DNA from: Prochlorococcus sp. AG-412-J13
GTDB lineage: Bacteria; Cyanobacteriota; Cyanobacteriia; PCC-6307; Cyanobiaceae
Direction of reading: 5' to 3'
Assembly (NCBI GenBank): GCA_003214815.1
Contig: QCLE01000008.1
Coordinates: 1 to 64,000, forward strand
DNA length: 64,000 nt
Part shown: positions 1 to 9,680 of the stretch, one piece after another
How positions within the stretch are numbered: position 1 is the stretch's first letter
Layout: every line of letters begins with the position of its first letter
Made by a program: the position numbers and the translations under genes
Notes under the pieces: generated by a model
The model's database searches: none
The model's input: the letters and a program-made list of their open reading frames with translations, nothing else
What the model was told of the DNA's origin: nothing

Positions 1-2
1 TT

Positions 3-1135
3 TTTGGAGCTGTTGGCGGAGCAATTGCAGGATATTTGATCAAAAATATTGCACCTGCAGCAAAAGGTTCAGGTGTAAGTCAAATCATGGGTTTCTTAAG
101 GCATAAAAAAGTGCCAATGAATATAAAAGAAGATTAGTAAAGCTCATATCAGGAATTATTGCTATTGGCAGTGGATTCCCTTTAGGTCCAGAAGGTCCAT
201 CGGTTCAAATGGGAGGATCAGTTGCTTGGCAAATGGCCAAATGGCTCAAAGCTCCTACAGCTTTCAGAAGAGTAATAGTAGCGGCAGGTGGTGGAGCTGG
301 AATTGCTGCTGTATTTAGCGCTCCATTAGGAGGGTTTGTTTATGCAATAGAAGAGCTTTTAAACTCTGCTAGACCAGCAATTTTGCTATTAGTAGTAATT
401 ACAACTTTCATTGCAGATTCATCTGCTGATATTATTCAAGCCTTGGGTTTAGATCCTAAAGCAGGAGGCTTTGATTTTAACCTCGGATTTTTGATTCAAA
501 AAGAATATGACCCATCAGTTTTTTTCTTACCTATAGATTTTATTTACCTAGTTTTACTAGGAATAATTATTGGTATCTTTGCAGAATTATACAGCAGATA
601 TGTTTTGTTAATGCAAAATCTTGGAAAAAAGTGGTATAAAAATAAATTTGTTTTAAAAATGAGTATCTGTGGCCTTATTTTAGGGAGTATCTATTCTTTT
701 TTACCCAGTACATTTCATAATTTAGATGAATTACAGAAAATAATAGCTGAGCAAAATACAAGTATTGGAATTGCTTTGTTAGCAGTTTTAGTATTATTTA
801 TCACGACAGGTTTAGCTGCAGCATCTGGTGCTCCTGGAGGATTGTTCTATCCTATGCTTACTTTAGGAGGGTCAATAGGACTAATAATGGGAAGCTGGGT
901 AGAAATTGCAACAGGACATGCACCAAGTACATACATTTTTGCAGGAATGGGAGCTTTCGTAGCAGGATGTTCGCGAACCCCAATTACAGCGATGTTTTTA
1001 GCTTTTGCCTTGACAAAAAATTTATTAATAATGAAACCTGTTTTAATCAGCTGTATTGCCAGTTTCTTGATAGCAAGAGCTTTTAATGAAGAATCAATTT
1101 ATGAAAGACAAATACAAATAGAATTAGAAGACTAG
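3..1135 (+). pseudogene. ClC-family voltage-gated chloride channel, truncated by window start and apparently frameshifted near 125-137
   Basis: Frame from nt 3 reads FGAVGGAIAGYLIKNIAPAAKGSGVSQIMGFLRHKKVPMNIKED*; the ClC motif continues in another frame as RRLVKLISGIIAIGSGFPLGPEGPSVQMGG... to 1135 (ORF 209..1135). GSGxP / GxGxPLGxEGPxVQ signature of the ClC family. Confidence 0.8.
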
Positions 1136-1145
1136 GAAATTATTT

Positions 1146-2000
1146 TCAATCAAAAACAGCAGTTTTGCTGTTATAAACAAATACTTGATGATTTAAATGT
1201 AATCTGACCGCTCTTGCTAAAGCAATTCTTTCAATATCTCTTCCTTTTCTAATCAAATCATCAACTTCGTCCCGATGACTCACATTAACCGTGCATTGCT
1301 CTATTATCGGGCCTTCATCAAGATCTTCAGTGACATAATGCGCAGTAGCACCAATTAATTTAACACCCCTCTTCCATGCTCGATGATATGGTTGCGCGCC
1401 CTTAAATGCAGGTAAGAAAGAATGATGGATATTGATTATTGAAGAAAACTTTGTTAAAAAAGAGTCACTCAAGATTTGCATATATTTGGCTAATACAACA
1501 AGATCAATTTCATATTCTTTTAGTAAACTTAAAAATTGATCTTCAACAAAAGATTTATCAATATTAAAGGTATCAACATGGACAAATTTTGCATTAAAGT
1601 CATTTGCAATATTTTCAAGATCAGAATGATTTGAAATTATTAACGGTACTTTCATTTTGAGTTCGCCATTTCTTACTCGCCAAAGTAAATCAATCAAACA
1701 ATGATTTTGTTTACTCACAAAAATAGCAACATTTGGAATTTCATCAGAATAATTTACCTTAAATTTTCCATTTACTTCATTTGCAATTTTTTCAAATTCT
1801 TTATAAATTTCATCTCTATTAAAAGATGCATTTTTACTATTCCATTCAATTCGACTAAGAAACAAACCTGCATCTTGATCTGTATGATGATCAGAATGTT
1901 TTATATTACCGCCGTAATTTGAAATCCAACTTGTAAGTAAACTTACAAGGCCAGGACGATCAGGACAAACAATTTTGAATATAATTGATGGATGTTCCAA
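1146..2000 (-). CDS. purU: Formyltetrahydrofolate deformylase
   Basis: N-terminal ACT-like domain (IVCPDRPGLVSLLTSWI) plus formyl transferase core (INIHHSFLPAFKGAQPYHRAWKRGVKLIGATAHYVTEDLDEGPIIEQ). Confidence 0.93.
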   Translation of the reverse strand: MEHPSIIFKIVCPDRPGLVSLLTSWISNYGGNIKHSDHHTDQDAGLFLSRIEWNSKNASFNRDEIYKEFEKIANEVNGKFKVNYSDEIPNVAIFVSKQNHCLIDLLWRVRNGELKMKVPLIISNHSDLENIANDFNAKFVHVDTFNIDKSFVEDQFLSLLKEYEIDLVVLAKYMQILSDSFLTKFSSIINIHHSFLPAFKGAQPYHRAWKRGVKLIGATAHYVTEDLDEGPIIEQCTVNVSHRDEVDDLIRKGRDIERIALARAVRLHLNHQVFVYNSKTAVFD

Positions 2001-2048
2001 AAAATCTTTAACTATTTAGTCAAATAAGCAAGTATTTCTAATATATCA

Positions 2049-3131
2049 ATGAAAGGCTTAAAAGAAAATTTTCAGAAAACACACATAGTTATTATTGGAT
2101 CGGGAATTATTGGAAAATTTAACGCCCTAGAATTATCAGAATTAGGTTTTCAAATAACAATAATAGATCCAGCTCAACTACAAAATAGTAGCAATGCAGC
2201 TTTAGGCTTACTAATGGGTAATATGTATCAAAAAAGGAGAGGTAGAAGTTGGGATCTCAGGAAACAGAGCATTGAATTATGGCCACAATGGATTGCATTC
2301 CTGCAAAAATTTAATAATGAATTAAATATCGAAAAACCATTAATTCAACTAACGTCGAATGAAGAAAAATTTAAAAAATTAGAGAAATTTATTTATGAAA
2401 ATAATGATATAAGCTTAAGAATTTTAGAAAAAGACTCAATATTTATCAAGAATATAAATAAGGCCTTCAACACAAAAAATTTACAAGGAATGATTTCCTT
2501 CAAAGATGGAAGAATAAATGCTATTTCATTACTTAAAACATTAGATAAATATATTAAACATAAAAAAATAAATTTTTTGGAAGAACAAATAATAAAAATC
2601 AGAAAATATAACAATTATTGGATTTCTACAACAAAAAAAAATGAAAACATAAAGTCTGACATAGTTATTTTGTGTAATTCTCTAAAAGCGATTGATTTAA
2701 TAGATAACCTATCTCAGAAGATCAAATTAAAACCTGTTCTAGGTCAAGCTATAGAAGTTGAGATAAATGATGCAGAAGTTGATTTATTGTCACTGCCTAA
2801 ACAATTCAACATAGATGGTAAAAATATAATTACGAAATCAAAAAGTAAGCTAATTATTGGTTCAACTGACGAATACAGTACTCAGCCAGAAGAAAATATA
2901 TTTGAAAAACTCACAAATTTTCTCGATAAAAAACCAAGTTGGCTTATGAAAGGGAAAATTACTAAAAAATGGTATGGAATAAGGTCAAAACCTGATGGTG
3001 AACCTTCACCAATAATGAAAAACATAGAAAATGGACTCATTATATGTACAGGTTTTTATAAAAATGGAATTTTACTTGCTCCGGCTTGTACGAAATGGGT
3101 TGCTAATGAAATTAAAAATTACCTCTCCTAA
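2049..3131 (+). CDS. FAD-dependent oxidoreductase, DAO/ThiO-like
   Basis: Dinucleotide-binding motif [31 protein letters not shown]-like C-terminus ([38 protein letters not shown]). Confidence 0.8.
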   Translation: MKGLKENFQKTHIVIIGSGIIGKFNALELSELGFQITIIDPAQLQNSSNAALGLLMGNMYQKRRGRSWDLRKQSIELWPQWIAFLQKFNNELNIEKPLIQLTSNEEKFKKLEKFIYENNDISLRILEKDSIFIKNINKAFNTKNLQGMISFKDGRINAISLLKTLDKYIKHKKINFLEEQIIKIRKYNNYWISTTKKNENIKSDIVILCNSLKAIDLIDNLSQKIKLKPVLGQAIEVEINDAEVDLLSLPKQFNIDGKNIITKSKSKLIIGSTDEYSTQPEENIFEKLTNFLDKKPSWLMKGKITKKWYGIRSKPDGEPSPIMKNIENGLIICTGFYKNGILLAPACTKWVANEIKNYLS

Positions 3132-5035
3132 TCTTTTGTTTCAGTAAAGTCTGCATCAATTACATCATCTCCACCTTTTTGGTTTGAATCATTCTGATCA
3201 GAACCGCCTGCCGACCCAGGAGATGGTGGCTGATTACCGGGTTGCTGATAAACGGATGAACCAACTGCATAAAGTTCTTGCTGAAGTTCTTCAAGAAGTT
3301 TTTTCATCGATTCGTAATCTTCTTTTAAAGTTGCCTCTTTTAAAGCATTACTTTTTTCTTCAACTTTAGACTTTGCTGCAGCATCAATTTTGTCTCCCAA
3401 CTCACCAAGTTGCTTTTCAGTCTGATAAACAAGTGTTTCAGCTTGATTTTTTAAATCAATTTTTTCTCTTTTTTCTTTATCTGCAGATGCATTTGATTCA
3501 GCATCTTTTACCATTTTCTCAACTTCATTATCAGATAGAGTAGAAGCACCAGTTATAGAAATACTTTGCTCTTTACCACTGCCTTTATCTTTAGCAGTAA
3601 CACTAAGGATACCATTAGCGTCAATATCAAATGTAACTTCAATTTGCGGCACACCCCTTGGTGCGGAGGGAATACCATCCAATCTAAAAGTTCCTAAACT
3701 TTTGTTATCTGAAGCCATTTCTCTTTCACCCTGTAAAACATGTATTTCTACATTTGTTTGACCGTCAACAGCAGTTGAATATGTTTCAGATTTCTTGGTG
3801 GGCACTGTAGTATTTCGATTTATCATTTTTGTCATTACTCCCCCTAAAGTTTCTACACCTAAAGAAAGTGGAGTAACGTCAAGCAACAATATATCTTTAA
3901 CTTCTCCTGCTAAAACTCCTCCCTGAATTGCAGCTCCAACAGCTACCACCTCATCAGGATTAACAGTTTGATTTGGTTCTTTTCCTATTATTTTTTTAAC
4001 TAGATCTAAAACAGCAGGTATTCTAGATGAACCTCCCACCATTACAACTTCATCAATTTCACTGGTAGAAATTTTTGCATCACTTATAGCTCTCTCAACT
4101 GGTGTCTTGCACCTATCAATTAAAGAAGCTGCTAATTCCTCAAACTTTGCTCTAGTAAGGTTTAAATCCAAATGTTTTGGTCCTTCTGGCGTGGCTGTAA
4201 TAAACGGTAAATTTATTTCACTTTGCGTAGCATTTGAGAGCTCAATTTTTGCTTTTTCTGCAGCTTCAGTCAGTCTTTGCAAAGCTTGCTTATCTTGTCT
4301 CAGATCAATTCCCTCATTTGATTTAAAAGTACTAGCTAAATGATCTACAATGCATCTATCAAAATCATCACCACCTAAATGTGTATCTCCAGATGTAGAT
4401 AGAACTTCAGTTACTCCATCACCGGCTTCGATAACTGAGACATCAAATGTTCCTCCCCCTAAATCAAAAACAAGAATTTTTTCATTTTCTTTATCCAAAC
4501 CGTATGCTAAAGCTGCAGCTGTTGGCTCATTAACAATTCTGAGAACTTCTAAACCTGCAATCTTTCCAGCATCTTTCGTAGCCTGTCTTTGTGAGTCATT
4601 AAAATAAGCTGGAACTGTAATAACAGCCTGTGTAACTTTGTCACCAAGATATTTACCCGCATCATCTGCTAACTTCCTGAGAACTTGAGAACTTACCTCT
4701 TCAGGAGAAAACTGCTTATCCAAAATAGGACATTTTAATTTGACACTAGAACCAGATTTTTCAACAGAATAACTAACTTCTTTAGACTCTTCATTAACTT
4801 CATCGACTCTTCTACCAACAAAACGTTTTGCAGAGTAAAAGGTATTTTCAGGATTCATAACAGCTTGTCTTTTTGCAATTTGTCCAACAAGCTGATCTTG
4901 ATTTTTGGTATATGCAACAACTGATGGAGTAGTTCTGAAACCCTCAGCATTTGCTATTACAGTGGGTTTACCACCTTCCATAACAGCGACACAACTATTA
5001 GTTGTTCCTAAATCGATTCCTACAACCTTACCCAT
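3128..5035 (-). CDS. dnaK: Molecular chaperone DnaK (Hsp70); likely start at 5035 ([14 protein letters not shown]) rather than 5065
   Basis: [42 protein letters not shown], typical acidic/Gly-rich C-terminus. Confidence 0.97.
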   Translation of the reverse strand: MGKVVGIDLGTTNSCVAVMEGGKPTVIANAEGFRTTPSVVAYTKNQDQLVGQIAKRQAVMNPENTFYSAKRFVGRRVDEVNEESKEVSYSVEKSGSSVKLKCPILDKQFSPEEVSSQVLRKLADDAGKYLGDKVTQAVITVPAYFNDSQRQATKDAGKIAGLEVLRIVNEPTAAALAYGLDKENEKILVFDLGGGTFDVSVIEAGDGVTEVLSTSGDTHLGGDDFDRCIVDHLASTFKSNEGIDLRQDKQALQRLTEAAEKAKIELSNATQSEINLPFITATPEGPKHLDLNLTRAKFEELAASLIDRCKTPVERAISDAKISTSEIDEVVMVGGSSRIPAVLDLVKKIIGKEPNQTVNPDEVVAVGAAIQGGVLAGEVKDILLLDVTPLSLGVETLGGVMTKMINRNTTVPTKKSETYSTAVDGQTNVEIHVLQGEREMASDNKSLGTFRLDGIPSAPRGVPQIEVTFDIDANGILSVTAKDKGSGKEQSISITGASTLSDNEVEKMVKDAESNASADKEKREKIDLKNQAETLVYQTEKQLGELGDKIDAAAKSKVEEKSNALKEATLKEDYESMKKLLEELQQELYAVGSSVYQQPGNQPPSPGSAGGSDQNDSNQKGGDDVIDADFTETKD

Positions 5036-5152
5036 GGGTAATTTCTCATATTTGTTATTCTCCATAATCGGTCATCAGCGTCATTATTGTTACTCAATAA
5101 CGGGGTGTGGTTCCCGAACAGGTCGTTATTTTTTAAGAAAAAATTTCTAAAA

Positions 5153-6013
5153 ATGATTTCAAGTAAGACATCTTTTATTGCATTAATCGGCAATCCAGTA
5201 AGTCATTCCTTGTCGCCGATTATGCAAAATGCTGCCCTTCAATATTTAGGCCTAGATTTAATTTATATTGCTATACCTTGCAAAGATGAAGATCTAGAAT
5301 TAGTTCTGAATTCTTTGAAAAAAATTAATTGCAAAGGGTTAAATATTACAATTCCACACAAAGAAAAAGTATTTAAGCTCTGTAGTGAAATTTCGCCTAT
5401 TGCAAGCAAACTGAAAGCAATTAATACTCTTAAGTTAAATTCTGAAAAAGAATGGAGCGCCACTAATACAGATGTAGAGGGATTTATTTATCCGTTAAAA
5501 ACATTAAAGTTAACCAAAAAGCAATCGATTGTTCTTGGCTCCGGGGGTGCAGCAAGATCTGTTATTCAAGGATTAATAAATTTAAATCTTTCGAGAATTT
5601 CAGTAATATCACGGAACAAATCATCCCTAGATGAATTAATAAAAAATTTTGAAAATCAAATTGAACTTCAGGGTTTGTTAAATAATGATAATCAAGCTCA
5701 AAATTTAATTGAAGAAGCAGATTTAGTTGTAAATACAACACCAGTAGGAATGAAAACAGCTAACTATGAAATGAATGTGTTGCCATATGGGGAGTCTTTC
5801 TGGAGATCTCTTAACTCAAAAACAATTGTTTATGATTTAATCTACAACCCTGCTCCAACTCATCTATTGAAATTTAGCGCAAACAAAGGATGCATGACTA
5901 TCGATGGTTTGCAAATGCTTGTTGCTCAGGGATTGAAATCATTATCATTTTGGACAAATGGCTTAGAAGTACCCTTTCATATTATGAATGACGCACTCAA
6001 AAATTATCTTTAA
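5153..6013 (+). CDS. aroE: Shikimate 5-dehydrogenase; start likely 5153 (MISSKTSFIALIGNPVSHSLSP), not 5087
   Basis: GNPVSHSLSPIMQN, NITIPHKE, GSGGAARSVIQGL, NTTPVGM motifs; the 5087 extension runs through an intergenic hairpin. Confidence 0.93.
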   Translation: MISSKTSFIALIGNPVSHSLSPIMQNAALQYLGLDLIYIAIPCKDEDLELVLNSLKKINCKGLNITIPHKEKVFKLCSEISPIASKLKAINTLKLNSEKEWSATNTDVEGFIYPLKTLKLTKKQSIVLGSGGAARSVIQGLINLNLSRISVISRNKSSLDELIKNFENQIELQGLLNNDNQAQNLIEEADLVVNTTPVGMKTANYEMNVLPYGESFWRSLNSKTIVYDLIYNPAPTHLLKFSANKGCMTIDGLQMLVAQGLKSLSFWTNGLEVPFHIMNDALKNYL

Positions 6014-6106
6014 AGTGCATGATGCTAATTTTCAAAGAACTGCACATCATGATGTATCGTTAAAGATGAACAGACGCTCATCACATCAATTTATGAGCCA
6101 AAGACC

Positions 6107-6580
6107 TTGTCTGAAACTATGAACGATCAACAATCTTATTACGAAACCATGTACATCCTCCGCCCAGATATAGCGGAAGATCAAGTAACTAACCACATTG
6201 ACAAATACAATAAGCTTTTAGAAGAATTTGGCGGGACCATACTAGATAGTCAAATGAGGGGTAAAAGAAGATTAGCCTATCAAATAGCAAAACATAGAGA
6301 AGGTATTTACGTCCAACTAAGTCATCAAGGTGATGGACAACATATTTTCAAAATTGAAAAAGCGATGAGACTTAGTGAAGATGTTATAAGATATATGACC
6401 GTTAAACAGGAGGGACCTTTGCCAACTCCAAGACCTTCTACTAAGAGTTCAACTCAAGCAGATGACAAAGAGAATCTAGAAACTAAAGTTGAATCTAAGG
6501 AAAAACAACCAGTAGTAAGCACAGATTCTTCAACTTCGGAAAAAGATGATACTGAAACCAAAGAAAATGTAGAATCTTAA
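6107..6580 (+). CDS. rpsF: 30S ribosomal protein S6 with extended low-complexity C-terminal tail
   Basis: [17 protein letters not shown]...[29 protein letters not shown]; tail rich in S/T/E/K. TTG at 6107 or ATG at 6119. Confidence 0.93.
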   Translation: MSETMNDQQSYYETMYILRPDIAEDQVTNHIDKYNKLLEEFGGTILDSQMRGKRRLAYQIAKHREGIYVQLSHQGDGQHIFKIEKAMRLSEDVIRYMTVKQEGPLPTPRPSTKSSTQADDKENLETKVESKEKQPVVSTDSSTSEKDDTETKENVES

Positions 6581-6583
6581 ATA

Positions 6584-7798
6584 TTAATCTTTTGTTTTTG
6601 AATTTAACTCAGCCCATATTTTATTAGACATACCCCACATATAAATAAAACCCTCTGCTAAGGAATGATTAAAGACATCATCCTTGCTATAAGTTGCCAA
6701 ATCTTCCCTGTAAAGTGAATTATTTTCCGAGATTCTCCCAATTACTATTGCGTTCCCCTTATGAAGTCTAATCTTTACTCTTCCATTAACTGAAGTTTGA
6801 GTCGATGATATAAATGCATCTAAACTATCTTTAAGAGGTCCAAACCAAAAACCTTGATAGACTAATTGACCCCATTTTTTTTCTACTATTCCTTTAAAGT
6901 CGACAACATCTGGGTTTAATGTAATGCTCTCTAATTCCTTGTGAGCTTTGATTAAAAGTAAGAGGCCAGGTGTTTCGTAAATCTCTCTACTTTTAATTCC
7001 TACTACTCGATCTTCAATCATATCTATTCTTCCAAAACCATGAGCACCTGAAAGATTATTAGCTTTTTGAATAATCTCTAGTGGCGTTAAAAATTCATCA
7101 TTAATACCAACTGGAAACCCATTTTTAAAAATAATTTCTATATCTTGAGGAGAATCAGGTGAATTATCAATTGATGATGTCATAGCAAATATATCTTCAG
7201 GTGCTTCTTGCATTGGGTCTTCTAAAATCCCTGCTTCAATACTCCTACCCAATAAGTTAACGTCTATTGAATATGGTGATTTTTTTGATACTGGGGCAGG
7301 AATACCAAATTTTTCTCCATACATTATTGCTTCTTCCCTACTCATATTCCACTCCCTTGCAGGAGTAATTATTTTCAAATCAGGACCTAAAGCATTAATT
7401 GCCAAATCAAATCGAACTTGATCATTCCCTTTACCAGTACATCCATGCGCTACTGCATCGGCATTAATTTCTCGAGCAAGATTTACGAGATTTTCTGCAA
7501 TTAAAGGCCTAGCAAGAGCTGTAGATAAAGGATATTTCTCTAAATATAGTGCATTTGCTCTAATGGCTGGAAAAGCGTATTTCTCAACAAAACTATTCAC
7601 TAAATTGCCAACTATGGATTGAGATGCACCAGAATTTAAAGCTTTTTGCCTAATAAATTCTAAATCTTCGCCTTGTCCAAGATCTGCGACAAAAGTAACC
7701 ACTTCTGAAATTCCATATTCATTCTTTAAATATGGAATACAAACGCTTGTATCTACTCCGCCAGAATAAGCTAGTACAACTTTTTTTACCTGCTGCAT
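6584..7798 (-). CDS. argG: Argininosuccinate synthase
   Basis: [51 protein letters not shown]. Confidence 0.97.
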   Translation of the reverse strand: MQQVKKVVLAYSGGVDTSVCIPYLKNEYGISEVVTFVADLGQGEDLEFIRQKALNSGASQSIVGNLVNSFVEKYAFPAIRANALYLEKYPLSTALARPLIAENLVNLAREINADAVAHGCTGKGNDQVRFDLAINALGPDLKIITPAREWNMSREEAIMYGEKFGIPAPVSKKSPYSIDVNLLGRSIEAGILEDPMQEAPEDIFAMTSSIDNSPDSPQDIEIIFKNGFPVGINDEFLTPLEIIQKANNLSGAHGFGRIDMIEDRVVGIKSREIYETPGLLLLIKAHKELESITLNPDVVDFKGIVEKKWGQLVYQGFWFGPLKDSLDAFISSTQTSVNGRVKIRLHKGNAIVIGRISENNSLYREDLATYSKDDVFNHSLAEGFIYMWGMSNKIWAELNSKTKD

Positions 7799-7834
7799 CT
7801 AAATTTGCTCCATAAACTTAAATTTTTAACGTAA

Positions 7835-8029
7835 TTAAGAATTTGAAAACTTATTAAAAACTAATATTATTGTAACTATAAGAGCTGGACCAAAAACTAG
7901 TAATAATAGAAGAAAGTTATTAATTATTAAAACATCCGGATCTAAATATCCAATAAGTTTAAATAATCCAGAAATCAAAAAAGAAATTAGCCATATAAAA
8001 AAGTATTTTAAATTTGCTTTATCAAACAA
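7835..8029 (-). CDS. Small membrane protein, hypothetical
   Basis: 64-aa ORF with two hydrophobic segments between argG and a DUF3134-like gene. Confidence 0.5.
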   Translation of the reverse strand: MFDKANLKYFFIWLISFLISGLFKLIGYLDPDVLIINNFLLLLLVFGPALIVTIILVFNKFSNS

Positions 8030-8082
8030 AGTTTTTCGTGTGCATCATTATGTATTATCTTATATATAGAACATAACTTTTA

Positions 8083-8364
8083 ATGGACTCAAATAAACTA
8101 AAAATTAGATTAGACGATATTTCTGAAGTTAACCCTGCTTTAACTTGCTACCACAGAGAAGAACAGGCTCCCGTTTTACCATTAAGAGATGAACCAGATC
8201 TACTTTCTTGGCTTGAAAATACAGGGAGACTTATTGCAGAAAAAGATGGAGATTCACAAGAGATTAGTACAATAGAAGAAGAAGAACTCTCAGCACTTAT
8301 GGGAGAGAAAGAAGATTATAAAACTGAAGAAGATCCTTCTTTAGAAGATGATTGGGAAGATTAA
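8083..8364 (+). CDS. DUF3134-like cyanobacterial protein
   Basis: NPALTCYHREEQAPVLPLRDEPDLLSWLENTGRLI resembles DUF3134 from memory; acidic C-terminus. Confidence 0.65.
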   Translation: MDSNKLKIRLDDISEVNPALTCYHREEQAPVLPLRDEPDLLSWLENTGRLIAEKDGDSQEISTIEEEELSALMGEKEDYKTEEDPSLEDDWED

Positions 8365-9424
8365 CAAGTTTAACTTTGAATCGTTATTAATATTAAATAC
8401 TTTTGCTTTAATAGTTACCTCCTATTTTTTCAATAATTTTATTTATACAGGAGTTTACACATTATTCTTCTGTATTTCTTTATTCACAACGAAGAATGGT
8501 TTAAAGATTATCAAAAAATTTAATCTACTTCAAAATATTAGGAATGAAGGTCCATCTAATCACTTTAAAAAAAGTGATACACCAACAATGGGTGGGCTTT
8601 TTATGATGATCCCTTTTTTAATTTTTCTTTTGATAATAACCATAAATTTAAATTCCCTAAAATTATTTCTTTTATTACTTACTATTTTTGGATTCTTTAT
8701 TACAGGATTTTTAGATGATTATTTAAGCATTAAAAAACAAGAGAACACAGGTTTAAAAACAAAAGAAAAATTTGCCCTTCAAAGTATCATCTCAATAATT
8801 TTTATATTTTTAGCCTATGACAAAAATTTAATAGATCCATTAATTGTAGTATCTGACTCCTGGGGAATAAATATTAATATTTTCATATTACCAATTTCTT
8901 TTTTAATACTTGTTGGCATAAGTAATTCCGTAAATTTGACTGATGGACTAGATGGATTAGCAGCTGGCTGCAGTGGGATTGTCTTTTATGGATTAGGAAC
9001 AGAAATATTAATGAAAGGACAGCAAGAGCTTTTTGTTTTTAGTATTTTATGTTACTCAATGTCCGGCATATGCTTAGGATTTCTGAAGTATAATAGTTAT
9101 CCTGCAAAAATATTTATGGGTGACACAGGATCTCTAAGTATTGGTGCAATTCTAGGTTCTATAGCATTATTAACAAATAGCGTTTTTACCTTATTAATTT
9201 TCTCAGGAATATTTATTATTGAATCATTATCAGTAATGATTCAAGTAGGGTTTTTTAAAATTACAAAAAAATTATTTCACAGAGGTAAACGAGTATTTTT
9301 AATGGCTCCACTGCACCACCATTTTGAACTGAAAGGAGTTAAAGAACAAAAAATAGTTGAAAATTTTTGGAAAATCAACATTTTACTTGTAATTTTAGGT
9401 ATAGTCTTAAAAATCAATCTTTAA
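8348..9424 (+). CDS. mraY: Phospho-N-acetylmuramoyl-pentapeptide-transferase
   Basis: PTMGGLFMMIPF, FLDDYLSIKK, NLTDGLDGLAAG, FMGDTGSLSIGA, APLHHHFELKG motifs. Confidence 0.96.
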   Translation: MIGKINKFNFESLLILNTFALIVTSYFFNNFIYTGVYTLFFCISLFTTKNGLKIIKKFNLLQNIRNEGPSNHFKKSDTPTMGGLFMMIPFLIFLLIITINLNSLKLFLLLLTIFGFFITGFLDDYLSIKKQENTGLKTKEKFALQSIISIIFIFLAYDKNLIDPLIVVSDSWGININIFILPISFLILVGISNSVNLTDGLDGLAAGCSGIVFYGLGTEILMKGQQELFVFSILCYSMSGICLGFLKYNSYPAKIFMGDTGSLSIGAILGSIALLTNSVFTLLIFSGIFIIESLSVMIQVGFFKITKKLFHRGKRVFLMAPLHHHFELKGVKEQKIVENFWKINILLVILGIVLKINL

Positions 9425-9434
9425 AAAATTTGTT

Positions 9435-9680
9435 ATGAGTTTTTTTACATGGAAAGATAATGGATTAACAAGTGACTGCTCAAGTCTTGATGCAATGGCA
9501 TCAAGATTTGAAGAAACTGCTAACTTAATGAAAAAACTATCTAAGAAGGGTTTCAAACTAAAGAAAACTCATAACAATCAGCTAATTCTTCACCCTGATC
9601 CTAAAGTCTTTAATCAGTGGGGTTTTATAAGTGAAGAACTCCCTTTTAAACAACTCTGTTTAATATCAGATGAAGAATAA
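9435..9680 (+). CDS. Hypothetical protein, 81 aa
   Basis: Intact ORF 10 bp after mraY; its 3' end overlaps the convergent SPS-like gene by 67 bp. Confidence 0.5.
   Translation: MSFFTWKDNGLTSDCSSLDAMASRFEETANLMKKLSKKGFKLKKTHNNQLILHPDPKVFNQWGFISEELPFKQLCLISDEE

Noticed and set aside
120-137. Programmed -1 frameshifting in the ClC gene
   Set aside because: Only four A's and no X-XXY-YYZ heptamer; an indel or sequencing error is simpler.
5087-5152. N-terminal extension of aroE in the ORF track
   Set aside because: MLLNNGVWFPNRSLFFKKKFLK reads through the intergenic hairpin; AroE homology starts at MISSKTSFIALIGNP.
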